Origin: Haliangium sp963772315 | GTDB taxonomy: Bacteria; Myxococcota_A; Polyangia; Haliangiales; Haliangiaceae | Assembly: GCA_963772315.1 (NCBI GenBank) | Contig: CAVYWJ010000004.1 | Span: 1,798,001-1,862,000 of the forward strand | Reading direction: 5' to 3' | Length of the DNA: 64,000 bases | Part shown: one piece after another, positions 1-13,921 of the stretch | How positions within the stretch are numbered: position 1 is the first letter of the stretch | Layout of the letters: every line of letters starts with the position of its first letter | Notes under the pieces: generated by a model | The model's database searches: none | What the model saw: only the letters and a program-made list of their open reading frames with translations | Told to the model about the DNA's origin: nothing | Translations under genes and position numbers: made by a program

Positions 1-618
1 AGGGCCGTGGTGTACTCGCGCCACGGTCACGGGCGCTCGGAGGCGCTGGCTGCGACGCACGGGGTGGACTACATGCACCGGGAAGCGCTGGAGGTGCTGC
101 CGGCGCTGCTGGCAACGCTGGGCGTGACGGCGCCGCTGCTGGTGGGGCACAGCGACGGGGCATCGATCGCGCTGATCCACGCGGGCGCGGGGCACGCGGC
201 GGCAGGGCTGGTGCTGATGGCGCCGCACGTGTTCGTGGAGGATCTGTCGATCGCCAGCATCGCGCGGGTGCGCACCACGTTCGAGACCACGGAGATGGCA
301 GGGAAGCTGGCCCGACATCACATGGATGCAACCGGGACGTTCTACCGGTGGAACGATATCTGGCTGCGTCCGGATTTTCGGGGGTGGAATATCGAGGGGA
401 GTCTGGGCGGGATCCGGTGCCCGGTGCTGGTGATCCAGGGCGAGGACGATGAGTACGGGACCATGGCGCAACCGGCGGCGATCGCGACGGGGTGCGCGGG
501 GGACGTGCAGTGCGTGACGCTGGCGCGGTGCGGGCACTCGCCACATCGCGATCAGGCCGAGGCGACGCTCGCGGCGGTACGCGGGTTCGTGCGCGCGGTG
601 CTGGGACGCGCCGACTGA
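1..618 (+). CDS. alpha/beta hydrolase (5' end outside window)
   Basis: Serine hydrolase of the alpha/beta fold, substrate unknown. The nucleophile elbow reads GHSDG, the acidic residue is probably in the GEDDEYG segment, and the catalytic His in CGHSPHRD near the C-terminus. The reading frame is open from base 1, and the first visible residues (YSRHGHGRSE) match the strand-loop that normally lies 30-40 residues into such proteins. The true start therefore lies upstream, and the GTG at 7 is not the real start. It converges with the DUF523 gene across a hairpin-rich spacer. Confidence 0.85.
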   Translation, partial: RAVVYSRHGHGRSEALAATHGVDYMHREALEVLPALLATLGVTAPLLVGHSDGASIALIHAGAGHAAAGLVLMAPHVFVEDLSIASIARVRTTFETTEMAGKLARHHMDATGTFYRWNDIWLRPDFRGWNIEGSLGGIRCPVLVIQGEDDEYGTMAQPAAIATGCAGDVQCVTLARCGHSPHRDQAEATLAAVRGFVRAVLGRAD

Positions 619-654
619 CGCTCGACGGGCTGCCACGAAGCTACGGGGAGAGGG

Positions 655-863
655 GGGACGTGAGTGCTTCCGGCGGACGCGCCGCCAGGCCGGCGGACCT
701 GCGGTCCGGCGGCCACCGGCGCTTGGTTCTACGTTGGCATCCTCGCCCTGCGGGCGAGGAGCACTTCGAAACACCGCCGTCAGCACCCACGCTCCCCCCT
801 CTCCCCATCACTGCGCTGACCCTGATTTGGCAGCGGGACGTGAGTGCTTGGCGAGGAGCACTT
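655..863. repeat. Duplicated 15/14-bp motif pair with nested hairpins between convergent genes
   Basis: GGGACGTGAGTGCTT occurs at 655-669 and 835-849, and GGCGAGGAGCACTT at 753-766 and 850-863. In the second copy the two motifs abut, so AGTGCT and AGCACT form a short stem-loop. In the first copy they are separated by 83 bp containing an imperfect 12-bp hairpin (688-714) and a perfect 8-bp hairpin (741-759, CCTCGCCC-TGC-GGGCGAGG). The location between two gene 3' ends fits a bidirectional terminator or a small REP-like element. There is no T-tract. Confidence 0.55.
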
Positions 864-877
864 TGCCTGGTTTCAGG

Positions 878-1390
878 TCACGCTTGGCGGGGTTCGAGCT
901 CGGCGAGGCGGGTGGCGGCGGCTTCGAGATCGGTCTCGGGGAAGACCTCGATGCCAGAGGCGCGCAGGAGGGCGGCGGTGGCGCCCATGCCCGGGATGCG
1001 GACGCCCTGGAAGCTGCCGTCGTGGATGCGGGTGGAGCCGCAGGAAGGACTGTTCTCCTTGAGGATGGCCAGGCGGATGCCGTGGCGACGGGCAACGTCG
1101 AGGGCAACCTGGGCGCCGGCAAGGAACTCGGCGGTGACGTCCTGGCCGCCGTCGGTGTGGATCCTCGCGGTGCCGGAGAGAACGGCAGGGCCGCCGCCCA
1201 GACCCTGAATCTGAGCCGGAGGACGCGGGACGGGAAGGCCGCCGGCAACCTCGGGACAGACCGGGACCAGACGGCCCTCGTTAGCCCACGTGCGCATGAG
1301 CGGAGGAAGGCTGGAATCATCCCAGATGCTGACGCCGTTGTAACGCACACGCTCGCCGAGCAGGCACGCACTGATCAGGATCTTCTCCAT
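878..1390 (-). CDS. DUF523 family protein (YbbK-like)
   Basis: A 170-residue protein starting MEKILISACLLGERVRYNG, the characteristic N-terminus of the DUF523 family. It also has the family's conserved VCPEVAGGLPVPR and LKENSPSCGS segments. The conserved Cys residues (SACLLG, VCPE, SCGS) suggest a metal or redox centre, but the biochemical role is not established. I chose the ATG at 1390 because conservation begins there; an in-frame ATG 12 codons upstream adds an unconserved MTPYDPAAYNRP. The gene is divergent from asnS with 65 bp between the starts. Confidence 0.85.
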   Translation of the reverse strand: MEKILISACLLGERVRYNGVSIWDDSSLPPLMRTWANEGRLVPVCPEVAGGLPVPRPPAQIQGLGGGPAVLSGTARIHTDGGQDVTAEFLAGAQVALDVARRHGIRLAILKENSPSCGSTRIHDGSFQGVRIPGMGATAALLRASGIEVFPETDLEAAATRLAELEPRQA

Positions 1391-1455
1391 GGGGCGATTG
1401 TACGCGGCCGGGTCGTATGGCGTCATCCGGGGGATACTGGCAATATCGGACGGTC

Positions 1456-2856
<1,401 letters not shown>

Positions 2857-3090
2857 CGCTGATCACGACCTGCGTGTATCGAACCGGGAAGCGTCGCTGC
2901 ACGGACCGCGGCTCGGTTTCGGGTCGGGCTCGGGTCGGGCGTGCTGATGTTGGCGTTTTCCATGTCGAAGATGTCGCGAATCCGAACACAGACCGTGCGA
3001 CGATCGGGTATGATTGGATACGTGGATTTCGACAAGCAGCACGATGGCCAGCACCATGGAGCGTGCTGGATCCAGCGAGGGGCCTGACGC

Positions 3091-3501
3091 GTGGCAGACA
3101 CCACCACAGACCCAGGCGTACAGAGCGCGGTGATCCTCGTGGTCGAGGATAACGTGATCAACCAGAAGGTGGCCGTGGGGCTGCTCAGGCGGCTCGGCTA
3201 CGCGGCCGAGGTCGCGGAGAGCGGTGCCAAGGCGCTGGACGCGATCGGAAAGCGGCAGTACTCGCTGGTGTTGATGGATTGCCAGATGCCCGAGATGGAC
3301 GGCCTGGAGACCACGCGGCGCCTGCGCAGTCGTGAGCCCGAGGGGACGCACATCCCGATCGTGGCCATGACCGGGATGGTCGGCACTGACGATCTCAGGC
3401 GCTGCCTGGAATCAGGCATGGACGACTATCTGACCAAGCCGATCCTGATCGACCAGCTGCGCGCCGTGCTGGCGCGCTGGCTCGCGACTCACGGCGGATA
3501 G
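3091..3501 (+). CDS. Single-domain response regulator (receiver only)
   Basis: A 136-residue stand-alone REC domain. Acidic pair E19/D20 in VVEDN, phosphoacceptor D63 in LMDCQMPEMDG, switch Thr at T94 (AMTG) and K116 in LTKP are all present, so it should be phosphorylatable. The sequence resembles the receiver of hybrid sensor kinases more than OmpR-type regulators, and there is no output domain. The start is a GTG. No cognate kinase is adjacent; the PAS histidine kinase at 14-15.7 kb is the nearest. The 3' end overlaps the convergent MORN gene by 13 bp. Confidence 0.9.
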   Translation: MADTTTDPGVQSAVILVVEDNVINQKVAVGLLRRLGYAAEVAESGAKALDAIGKRQYSLVLMDCQMPEMDGLETTRRLRSREPEGTHIPIVAMTGMVGTDDLRRCLESGMDDYLTKPILIDQLRAVLARWLATHGG

Positions 3502-4718
3502 CCGCGGAAGCTCTGCTGCGCGCCGGCCTCGAACCGGGCGCGCGCGCTGACCTTGCCGTCGGCGTACCACTGCAGCCACTCGCCCTGGCGGAGATCGGCG
3601 CGGTACAGGCCCTCGCTCTCCTTGAGGCCGCTGCGATAGTAGGCGGTCCACGGGCCTTCGAGGCGGCCGCTGCGATAGGTGGCCTCGAGCGCGAGCGTGC
3701 CGTCCTCGTAGTACTCGCGCCAGGCGCCCGTGAGCGCGCCCTCGACGTAGGTGGCCGCGATGGCCAGGCCGCCGTCGGGGTGCCACTCCTGCCACGAGCC
3801 GTGCAGCACGCCGTCGGCATGGGTGCCGCGTGCGGCCAGGCGGCCGTTCTCGTGCCAGCGGCGATAGGCGCCGTCGAGCACGCCCTTGCGCAGGTGAGCC
3901 TCGCTGGCCATGTGGCCGCTGTCGTGGAACGAGCGCTCGACGCCGGTGCCGTGCTGCATGACGGCGCGGTCGAGGAGCTGGTCGCGATCGCCATGGTGGG
4001 TGAAGTCGCCGTGCGGCTGGCCGCGGTCGTAGCTGCCCGCCCACAGCGTGCGCCCGCTGCGCGAGCGCAAGGTCCAGACGCTGTGGCGCGCGCCGTCGCG
4101 ATACGCGCCCTGCTCGGCGATCTCGCCGCCGGGGTGGTAGCGGGTCCACGTGCCGTGCGGCTTGCCGTGGCGAAACTCGCCCTGGATGCGCAGCCTGCGG
4201 CTCTGGTTGCGATACGAGATCCACGGTCCGTGGCGCACGCCGTCCTGGTAGGTCTCGTCGATGAGCAGACGGCGGTCGTGCCAGATGCGGCGCTGGCCGT
4301 GCAAGCGGCCGTCGCGATACTGCTCCTCGATGGCGACCTGGGCGCGCTCGCCAACCACACGGGGGCCGTGCAGGACGCCGTCGCGATAGTGCTCGGTGAC
4401 GCGCAGGGCGCCGTCGCGGCCGTAACGGCGGAGCTGGCCGTGAGCAAGGCCGTGACGATGCGCGATCTCGGCGGCGAGGGCGCCGCCGGCGTAGCGGCAC
4501 ACCAGGAGACTCGCTGCAGGTGCGCGAGAGGGAGGCGGGGAGGGCGCGGGATCCGGGGCGCTGCCGGCCGGGCATGACGGCATCGGGACGGCGGGCGCGC
4601 CGAGCAGCGCGACCAGGGTGGCGGCGAGCGCGTCGAGCAGCGCGTGCGGGCTGGCGCAGCCGCCCGCGGTCACGAGAGCAGCCAGGGCGAGGACGCGCAT
4701 GGCCGGGAAGAGCCTCAT
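3489..4718 (-). CDS. MORN/YwqK-type repeat lipoprotein
   Basis: A 409-residue protein with an N-terminal hydrophobic signal ending in TAGGC, a plausible though non-canonical lipobox. It is followed by a Pro-rich linker, then about a dozen MORN-variant repeats of roughly 23 residues with the pattern YxDGxLHGxWxxYxxxGxL (for example YRDGRLHGQRRIWHD and YVEGALTGAWREYYEDG). Bacterial YwqK-like repeats form beta-hairpin solenoids, and many are surface proteins of unknown role. An alternative start is the ATG at 4700. The 3' end overlaps the response regulator gene on the other strand. Confidence 0.8.
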   Translation of the reverse strand: MRLFPAMRVLALAALVTAGGCASPHALLDALAATLVALLGAPAVPMPSCPAGSAPDPAPSPPPSRAPAASLLVCRYAGGALAAEIAHRHGLAHGQLRRYGRDGALRVTEHYRDGVLHGPRVVGERAQVAIEEQYRDGRLHGQRRIWHDRRLLIDETYQDGVRHGPWISYRNQSRRLRIQGEFRHGKPHGTWTRYHPGGEIAEQGAYRDGARHSVWTLRSRSGRTLWAGSYDRGQPHGDFTHHGDRDQLLDRAVMQHGTGVERSFHDSGHMASEAHLRKGVLDGAYRRWHENGRLAARGTHADGVLHGSWQEWHPDGGLAIAATYVEGALTGAWREYYEDGTLALEATYRSGRLEGPWTAYYRSGLKESEGLYRADLRQGEWLQWYADGKVSARARFEAGAQQSFRGYPP

Positions 4719-4809
4719 CGCACGTTAGCTTGGCACAGCCAAAAGCGTCACGGGCGCTCGGGTGGCGATGGTATGCTGCCAGCATCGCTCATCGACCCGG
4801 GAGACGCTC

Positions 4810-5778
4810 ATGACCAGACGACGATGGTGGGGCGCGCCGCTCGCGCTGGAGCGCCCTGCCGCTCTCAGGCGCCTCGACCAGCTCTTCACCGACACGGAGC
4901 CCACGTTCGGGATGGCCCAGCCGCTCACGGTGCGCGTGCGCGGCTTCATGCTGCGCGAGGACGAGGACTGGCACGTGCGCGGCGACAACGACATCGCCGT
5001 GGTCTCGACGTTCCAGTTCGGTGCCGAGCCGCCGGTGCAGCGACTGCACTACCTGCAGGACGGCGTGTCCCGCGGCTGGCACGGCGCGTTCTTCCACGAC
5101 ACAGTGCTGTCGGTGCGCGATCTCGACGCCGGTATCCTCAGCCTGCGCGTCCAGATCTATGACGTGGACGGTATCTCGGGCACGGTGGTCGAACAGGTGG
5201 TCGACGCCGCCAGCAGCGTGGCCGTGGCGTTCCCGCAGCTCGCTCGCTACGCGGGCGGGCTCGCGGCGCTGGCGCCGAGCTTGCTCAAGCTGGTCGACCA
5301 GCTGGATCAGCACGACGCGATCATCGACCAGCGCCTCAAGCTCGAGCTCGAGGCGCCAGGCACGGGGCATCCGCTGCTGCAGCCGGGCTACTACGTGTGC
5401 TTCCGCAACGAGGTCGAGGAGGGCCTGTACCTCGAGCCCGAGCTGCGCGTGACCACGGACGAGGGCGGCACCGAGCACCTCGCCTGCAGCTACGTGGTGC
5501 TCGAGGTGGCGCGGTGCTTCCACGAGCACTACGAGTGGGAGATCGACCAGAAGGTCGCCAAGCTGGTCGCCGAGCTCAACGGCAAGGGCAAGAGCGGCAA
5601 GGCGGCGATCGAGTTCCTGCGCGATACCATCTCGGGCTACAGCAAGTTCCGCCGGCTGGAGCGGGCGCACGCGCTGCTGGCCAGGCGCGATCGCACCGAC
5701 TCCGAGGAGCGCTTGCTGGCCGAGCTGCGCAGCGACAAGTCGCTGGCGCCGTTCCTGCCTGGCGACCACCGAGACTGA
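4810..5778 (+). CDS. Conserved-looking protein of unknown function
   Basis: A 322-residue soluble protein from MTRRRWWGAP; I do not recognise the family. The N-terminal third contains alternating beta segments (PLTVRVRGFMLREDEDWHV, DIAVVSTFQFG, ILSLRVQIYDVDG) resembling a C2/jelly-roll-like sandwich. The middle and C-terminal parts are helical and acidic/basic mixed, with no signal peptide or membrane segment. ATG 4810 is preferred over the upstream in-frame ATG at 4762 because it follows the intergenic gap and is not preceded by Cys-rich junk sequence. GC and codon use match its neighbours. Confidence 0.7.
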   Translation: MTRRRWWGAPLALERPAALRRLDQLFTDTEPTFGMAQPLTVRVRGFMLREDEDWHVRGDNDIAVVSTFQFGAEPPVQRLHYLQDGVSRGWHGAFFHDTVLSVRDLDAGILSLRVQIYDVDGISGTVVEQVVDAASSVAVAFPQLARYAGGLAALAPSLLKLVDQLDQHDAIIDQRLKLELEAPGTGHPLLQPGYYVCFRNEVEEGLYLEPELRVTTDEGGTEHLACSYVVLEVARCFHEHYEWEIDQKVAKLVAELNGKGKSGKAAIEFLRDTISGYSKFRRLERAHALLARRDRTDSEERLLAELRSDKSLAPFLPGDHRD

Positions 5779-6251
5779 CGGCTGGCCGGACCGTGCTGTG
5801 GCTGCGGTCCCAAAGAAAACATCGCGCCGTGTGTCCGGTTTCGGCGGCGGGTTGCGTCTCCACGAACGTGAGCCAGGGCCGACCGAACAGAGAGTTCCGA
5901 GGGGGACGCGGAGTCCAATAACTGGCCCCGCGGCCAGTGGGCGGGATAAGAGTCGTTATCGGCCCTCATCGATATCTTCTGGAAGTGTCGCTTTCTACCG
6001 TGATACAGTGACCTACACTACGCTGGAATCCGGTGAAGTACTCGCGATGGGAACCCAAGTTTGCACGCAACGCGCGCTGCCATGTAACGGCAGCCAGGCG
6101 TGTGTGCCGGACGAAGAGAGTTCTCCTTGGGTCCTGACAGGTGGCGGGCTGGAGAGCGCAGCGTGGATGAGAGGTCCGCTGTGGTGAGCGCTGGCGCGAT
6201 GCCTGCGGCGTCCGGCGCGGTGACAATGCTTAGGCAAGGGATGAGCTGTCC
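5779..6251. other. 473-bp intergenic region with hairpin at 5921-5938
   Basis: No convincing gene is seen here. It is less GC-rich than the flanking genes and holds the upstream control region of the kinase-STAND gene. A perfect inverted repeat ACTGGCC-CCGC-GGCCAGT lies at 5921-5938 and could be an operator or the terminator of the upstream gene. No confident -35/-10 pair was found. Confidence 0.4.
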
Positions 6252-9332
<3,081 letters not shown>

Positions 9333-9437
9333 CTCCAGATGTGTTTCGACGTCAGCCAGCCATCGAGATGGCACGGGGTAACGGAACGTCCCGGGGCTCG
9401 GTGGGTAGATATTGCCATGTCAGGAGAATCATCGAGC

Positions 9438-10562
9438 ATGCAGCGAACGCGTGTGTTTGCATGGATCATGAGCGCCTTGTTGGTGGCGAGCGCGGGTCCG
9501 GCGTGGGCGCAGGGCAAGCCGGCCAAGCCGGCGGATAGCACAGCAGGCGAGAAACCCGGGGACGAGCCCGCGTCCGGGGAGTTCGAGGGTTCGGACCAGG
9601 TGATGGAGGGCGGCGCGCTCGGCGGCGACAGCGCGGGCCCGCGGCCCTGGGCCGAGGGCGTCTCGGCCGAGGACCAGGCGGCGGCGCGCGTCCTGTTCGA
9701 AGAGGGCAACGGCCTCCTGCGCGAGTCCCTGTTTCCGCAGGCCGTGAAGAAATATCGAGCGGCGCTCGAGCACTGGGACCATCCCGGTATCCACTTCAAT
9801 CTGTCGCTGGCGCTCCTCAACCTCGACCAGCCGATTCCGGTGTATCGCAGCCTGGAAAAGGCGATTCAATACGGCGAGGGACCGCTGGACAAGGAGAAGC
9901 TCGAGCGCGCCCAGCGTTACTTCGATCTGGTCGCGCAGCAGATTGGCACGGTCGAGATCGTCTGTAACGAGCCCCAGGCCAAGGTGACCCTGGACGGCAA
10001 GCCCGTGCTGACGGGGCCAGGTAGCTACAAGGAGCTGGTGATCGTGGGCGAGCACCAGGTGGTCGCCGGCAAGCCTGGCTACATCAACAAGAACGTCGAT
10101 TTCGTGATCGAGCCCAAGGAGGAGGAGCGCCTCGACATCGTGCTCTTCTCCGTCGATGAGATGACCGTTTCCAAGCGCCGCTGGCCGGTGTGGATGCCCT
10201 GGGCCGTCGTGGGCGCGGGCGCTGCCGTGCTGGCCACGGGCGGCGCCATGCATACGCAGTCGTCGGATAGCTTCGCGACTTTCGACAAGAGCTTCGATGA
10301 GCGCTGCATGAACGGCGGCTGCAATGATAGCGAGGTCCCCGACTTGACCGACAAGCTCGACGCAGCCGAGCGCCAGCAGCAGTTCGCGGTGACCTCATAC
10401 ATCATCGGCGGTGCGGCCGTCGTTGGCGGTCTCGTGCTCGTATTCGTGAACCGGCCAGAGGTATTCCGTCGCGATGTCGAGGCCGGTACGGAGCGAGAGC
10501 TAACCATCGTCCCCTTGATCGCGCCTGATTCAGCTGGCGTGAACGCAGCATTTCGTTTCTAG
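9438..10562 (+). CDS. PEGA-domain periplasmic/membrane protein with TPR-like region
   Basis: A 374-residue protein from MQRTRVFAWIM with a cleavable signal peptide ending ...AGPAWAQG. A TPR-like stretch (ARVLFEEGNGLLRESLFPQ ... GIHFNLSLALLNL) is followed by a PEGA domain (VEIVCNEPQAKVTLDGKPV ... VVAGKPGY). Two hydrophobic segments then flank a short Cys-containing loop. Such proteins usually follow Ser/Thr kinase genes in myxobacteria and are thought to be envelope proteins. AGGAG at 9422-9426 supports the ATG at 9438; ATG 9417 is an in-frame alternative. Confidence 0.85.
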   Translation: MQRTRVFAWIMSALLVASAGPAWAQGKPAKPADSTAGEKPGDEPASGEFEGSDQVMEGGALGGDSAGPRPWAEGVSAEDQAAARVLFEEGNGLLRESLFPQAVKKYRAALEHWDHPGIHFNLSLALLNLDQPIPVYRSLEKAIQYGEGPLDKEKLERAQRYFDLVAQQIGTVEIVCNEPQAKVTLDGKPVLTGPGSYKELVIVGEHQVVAGKPGYINKNVDFVIEPKEEERLDIVLFSVDEMTVSKRRWPVWMPWAVVGAGAAVLATGGAMHTQSSDSFATFDKSFDERCMNGGCNDSEVPDLTDKLDAAERQQQFAVTSYIIGGAAVVGGLVLVFVNRPEVFRRDVEAGTERELTIVPLIAPDSAGVNAAFRF

Positions 10563-10624
10563 ACAAGCCCACGATTCACCCGGGTGCCAAGCGCGCCTGT
10601 GCGATTCCAATCAGGAGAGAACAC

Positions 10625-13096
10625 GTGAAACAAGACATGGGTTGGAACCGTTCCTCGTTGTGCATGCTGGCCGGAGTGCTCCTAGCGCTGGCCCTCGCCG
10701 GTCCCTCGTGCGTGTTCGGCACCGAGACCTCGGTATGCAACGACGGCCTGCGCTGTCCCACCGGGGGCCGGTGCAGCGCGGACGGCAGCGCGTGTATCAC
10801 CGGCACCTGCGGCAACGGCGAGAACGATCCGGGGGAGGTGTGCGACGACGGCAACATCCGCGACGGCGACGACTGCAACAGCACCTGCCTTGTCAGTCTC
10901 AGGTGCGGCAACGGCACGACGGACGTCGGAGAGATCTGTGACGATGCCAACAACGTATCCGGCGACGGCTGTAGCGCTGACTGCCAGTCCGACGAGGTTT
11001 GCGGCAACGGCAGGCGGGACGTCGGCGAGCCATGCGACGATGGCAATACGGTAACGGGAGATGGCTGCAGCACGGATTGTCAGCTCGAGAGCTGCGGGAA
11101 TCGTCAACGTGACGCTGGCGAGACCTGCGACGATGGCAACAAGGTGTCTGGTGACGGCTGCAGCGCGGATTGTCAGTCCACGGAGATTTGCGGCAATGGA
11201 TTCGTTGATAACGCGAAGGGAGAAGCTTGCGACGATGGCCGCGAGACGGATGCCTGCAACGCGGACTGCACGATTGCCATCTGCGGCGATGAAAAGCGCA
11301 ACATCACCAGTGGTGAGGCATGTGATGAAGGCATCAGCTCCGCAACGTGCGACGCCGATTGCACCATCCCTGCTTGCGGAGATGGCTTAACCAACTCCGC
11401 AGCCGATGAGATCTGTGATCGCGGCGGCGTGAACACCTCGGACTGCGACACCGACTGCACGAGTCCAACCTGCGGCGACAGCACCTTCAATGGTTTTGCG
11501 CTCAACAACGCGACTCCTGCGCCAGGGGACTTCGAGCAGTGCGACCAAGGCGGCGATACACAAGGCTGCGACCGAGACTGCACGTCACCGGCCTGCAATG
11601 ACGGCGTGTTCAACTCCCAGGCTGAATTCTGTGAGTCCAACGGACTGAATTCTGCCGTCTGTGATTCAGACTGCACCCGAGTGGCGTGCACCGATGGTCA
11701 TCTCAATGCGGCTGCCGGGGAAGAGTGCAACGCGCTAGTTGCCAATGGACAGCCTGTCAACACGGCTGCGTGCGACCTGGATTGCACGCAGCCATTGTGC
11801 GGCGATAGCGTCATCAACACCTTGGCGCCCAATACAGCCACGCCTGACGCCAGTGATAGAGAAGAGTGCGACAGCGGCGGCGAAGATGCTGCAAATTGTG
11901 ACTCCGACTGTACCGTTGTGGAGTGCGGTGATACTCATATCAATAGGGACGCTGACGAGGACTGCGAAGAAGGGGCCGTGAATACGGCCACATGCGATCA
12001 GGACTGCACTGCTCCAGCATGTAGAGACGGCGTTTTCAACCCACTGGCCGAGGTCTGCGATACAGGTGGTAATTCGGGAACCTGCGACGCGGACTGTACA
12101 CCCGCGGTATGCGGAGACGACTTCCTTAACCCCGCCGATGGCGAGCAGTGCGAGCCTGCAGGTTCAGCCGTCGCGTGCGATGAAGACTGCACTCTGGCCC
12201 GGTGTGGCGATGGGCAAGTTCAAACTGACGAGGACTGCGATGAGGGCGGAGTGAACACCGCTACCTGTGATTTGGATTGCACGGCACCTGATTGTAACGA
12301 TGGAATTCTAAATGCCGAGGCGGGCGAAGAGTGTGACGCTGGCGCTTCGATTGGAAACGATGGGTGTACCGACACCTGCCTGCTCGTGATTTGCGCGAGT
12401 CCGAGTAACGCCAATTGCTGTGGTAATGGCACGAAAGATCGCTTCGAGGAGTGCGATGACAGGAACGCCACCGACACCGACGGGTGCACCAATCGTTGTC
12501 AAATCAATACGGTCTGCGGCAATGGCGTGCGCGAAGGGAACGAGCAATGTGACACGAGCGGGGAGACGGATGCGTGCGATGTCAACTGCACCTTACCGGT
12601 GTGCGGGGATGGCATCATCAATCGCGCTCGTGGGGAAGCATGTGACGATGGCAATGATGTCACCAGTCCTACTGACAGCTGCAGCGCATGTGCCATCGAC
12701 GCATGCGGCGACGGCGATCTAGACGACTTCGAGCAGTGTGATGACGATGGAACCGCCAACGGCGACGGCTGCAGCGCAAGATGTCAGAACGAGTGTGGCA
12801 ACGGACAGCGTCAGTCGCCCGAGCAGTGCGATGACGCGAATCGAGATGCCGGTGATGGCTGCAGCCCCGACTGCCGTAATGAAGAATGCGGTAACAGGAC
12901 CGTCGATCCCGATGAGCAGTGTGATGATGGAAATCTCGCCGCCGCTGATGGCTGCAGCGCCGATTGTTTGAGGGAAGAATGTGGCAACCTCATCATCGAT
13001 CCCGGCGAGCAGTGCGATGATGGGAATACTGCCAGTAATGACGGTTGCAGCTCTACGTGCCAGATTGAAACCCCGCCCCCTCCCCCAGGGGGATGA
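10625..13096 (+). CDS. Giant Cys-rich Asp-Gly repeat surface protein (DUF4215/myxococcal disulfide repeat)
   Basis: An 823-residue exported protein. The N-terminal signal (LAGVLLALALAGPSC) may end in a lipid-modified C29, although the -3 residue is unusual. The rest is over 20 repeats of the form CGNGxxDxGExCDDGNxxxGDGCSxDCQ, the myxococcal Cys-rich repeat (DUF4215-like), with disulfides and probable Ca2+-binding Asp/Gly loops. The N- and C-terminal repeats are canonical, and the central ones (about 190-580) are diverged (EECDxGGxNTxTCDxDCTxPxC). The protein ends in a Pro/Gly tail. The central part is visibly less GC-rich than its neighbours, which may reflect repeat turnover. The role is probably cell-surface adhesion or matrix. 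Confidence 0.9.
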   Translation: MKQDMGWNRSSLCMLAGVLLALALAGPSCVFGTETSVCNDGLRCPTGGRCSADGSACITGTCGNGENDPGEVCDDGNIRDGDDCNSTCLVSLRCGNGTTDVGEICDDANNVSGDGCSADCQSDEVCGNGRRDVGEPCDDGNTVTGDGCSTDCQLESCGNRQRDAGETCDDGNKVSGDGCSADCQSTEICGNGFVDNAKGEACDDGRETDACNADCTIAICGDEKRNITSGEACDEGISSATCDADCTIPACGDGLTNSAADEICDRGGVNTSDCDTDCTSPTCGDSTFNGFALNNATPAPGDFEQCDQGGDTQGCDRDCTSPACNDGVFNSQAEFCESNGLNSAVCDSDCTRVACTDGHLNAAAGEECNALVANGQPVNTAACDLDCTQPLCGDSVINTLAPNTATPDASDREECDSGGEDAANCDSDCTVVECGDTHINRDADEDCEEGAVNTATCDQDCTAPACRDGVFNPLAEVCDTGGNSGTCDADCTPAVCGDDFLNPADGEQCEPAGSAVACDEDCTLARCGDGQVQTDEDCDEGGVNTATCDLDCTAPDCNDGILNAEAGEECDAGASIGNDGCTDTCLLVICASPSNANCCGNGTKDRFEECDDRNATDTDGCTNRCQINTVCGNGVREGNEQCDTSGETDACDVNCTLPVCGDGIINRARGEACDDGNDVTSPTDSCSACAIDACGDGDLDDFEQCDDDGTANGDGCSARCQNECGNGQRQSPEQCDDANRDAGDGCSPDCRNEECGNRTVDPDEQCDDGNLAAADGCSADCLREECGNLIIDPGEQCDDGNTASNDGCSSTCQIETPPPPPGG

Positions 13097-13300
13097 CCGA
13101 TGAGCATGCCGTCCGCGGCTGCCTGGCGGAAGCGTCGCAGGTAATCAGGTCATCCGCTCGAGCGGAGGACCGCCATGCTCAGAAGGTTATCCGAGTGCAT
13201 GCACCGAGGTGATGTAGCACCGTCCGTCCGAAATGAGTTCGTATCGGTCTGCGGGACTAAAAGAGTTGGTATTTCGGCACGGACAAGCTCTGATCGAGAT

Positions 13301-13921
13301 ATGCTGAGCGAGATGGATCGATTGCGTGATGTGGCGGGGCGCCTGGTGCGCCTCATGGGCGAGAACGAGAAGGTCACGGCGCTGGCGGTGGAGATCGAGC
13401 TGTTTCCGCATGGGGCGCCGGCGTCGCTGTCGATCGCGGCGTTCGTGCGCGCGCAGGCGGCGGCGCTGATGCGCTCGGCCGAGGATCTGGCGCGCGCGGA
13501 CGTGGCGTATCAGGAGACGCTGCAGAAGCACGCAGACGGGCCGCGAGGGCCGCAGCGGGACTCGCTGCTGTCGCAGGACGTGGCCAACAAGGTCGCGCGC
13601 TCGGCCGAGTTCGAGCGCGCGATCGACGAGTACGCCGATACCATCGGCTCCTCCATGGAGGAGAAGTTCTTTCCCGAGGGAGTGCCGGCACCGCTCACGG
13701 TGCATCACTTGGTCGCCGCCGTGCGCGAGCGACTCGAGGCCGCGCTCACGCAGGCCGAGCAGGATCGCGAGGCCGACCTCGAAGCAGCCACCTCGGTCCT
13801 CGACAAGGAAGTCCGCATCGCTGCCTCGTTCTTCGCGGGCTTCGCAGGCATCGGCTGCCTGAACGACCTCTCGGCCGAGATCGCCAGCATCGCCGGGCTC
13901 GACGAGCTGCCCGCGGGCTGA
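13301..13921 (+). CDS. Helical protein of unknown function
   Basis: A 206-residue protein starting MLSEMDRLRDVAGRLVRLMG. It is mostly amphipathic helix, rich in Ala, Glu and Arg, with no signal peptide or membrane segment. Two internally similar segments (VEIELFPHGAPASLSIAAFVRAQ and KFFPEGVPAPLTVHHLVAAVRE) suggest a tandem duplication of a helical unit. I do not recognise a family. The ATG at 13301 begins the uniform coding signal; the frame stays open further upstream without typical codon use. Confidence 0.65.
   Translation: MLSEMDRLRDVAGRLVRLMGENEKVTALAVEIELFPHGAPASLSIAAFVRAQAAALMRSAEDLARADVAYQETLQKHADGPRGPQRDSLLSQDVANKVARSAEFERAIDEYADTIGSSMEEKFFPEGVPAPLTVHHLVAAVRERLEAALTQAEQDREADLEAATSVLDKEVRIAASFFAGFAGIGCLNDLSAEIASIAGLDELPAG

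Noticed and set aside
5970..5998. Possible sigma54 -24/-12 promoter (TGGAAGTGTCGCTTTCT) upstream of the kinase
   Set aside because: The GG and GC elements are one base out of the required spacing and the match is poor.
5798..6187. 130-codon + strand frame between the unknown protein and the kinase gene
   Set aside because: No ribosome-binding site, atypical codon use and no recognisable sequence; treated as intergenic.
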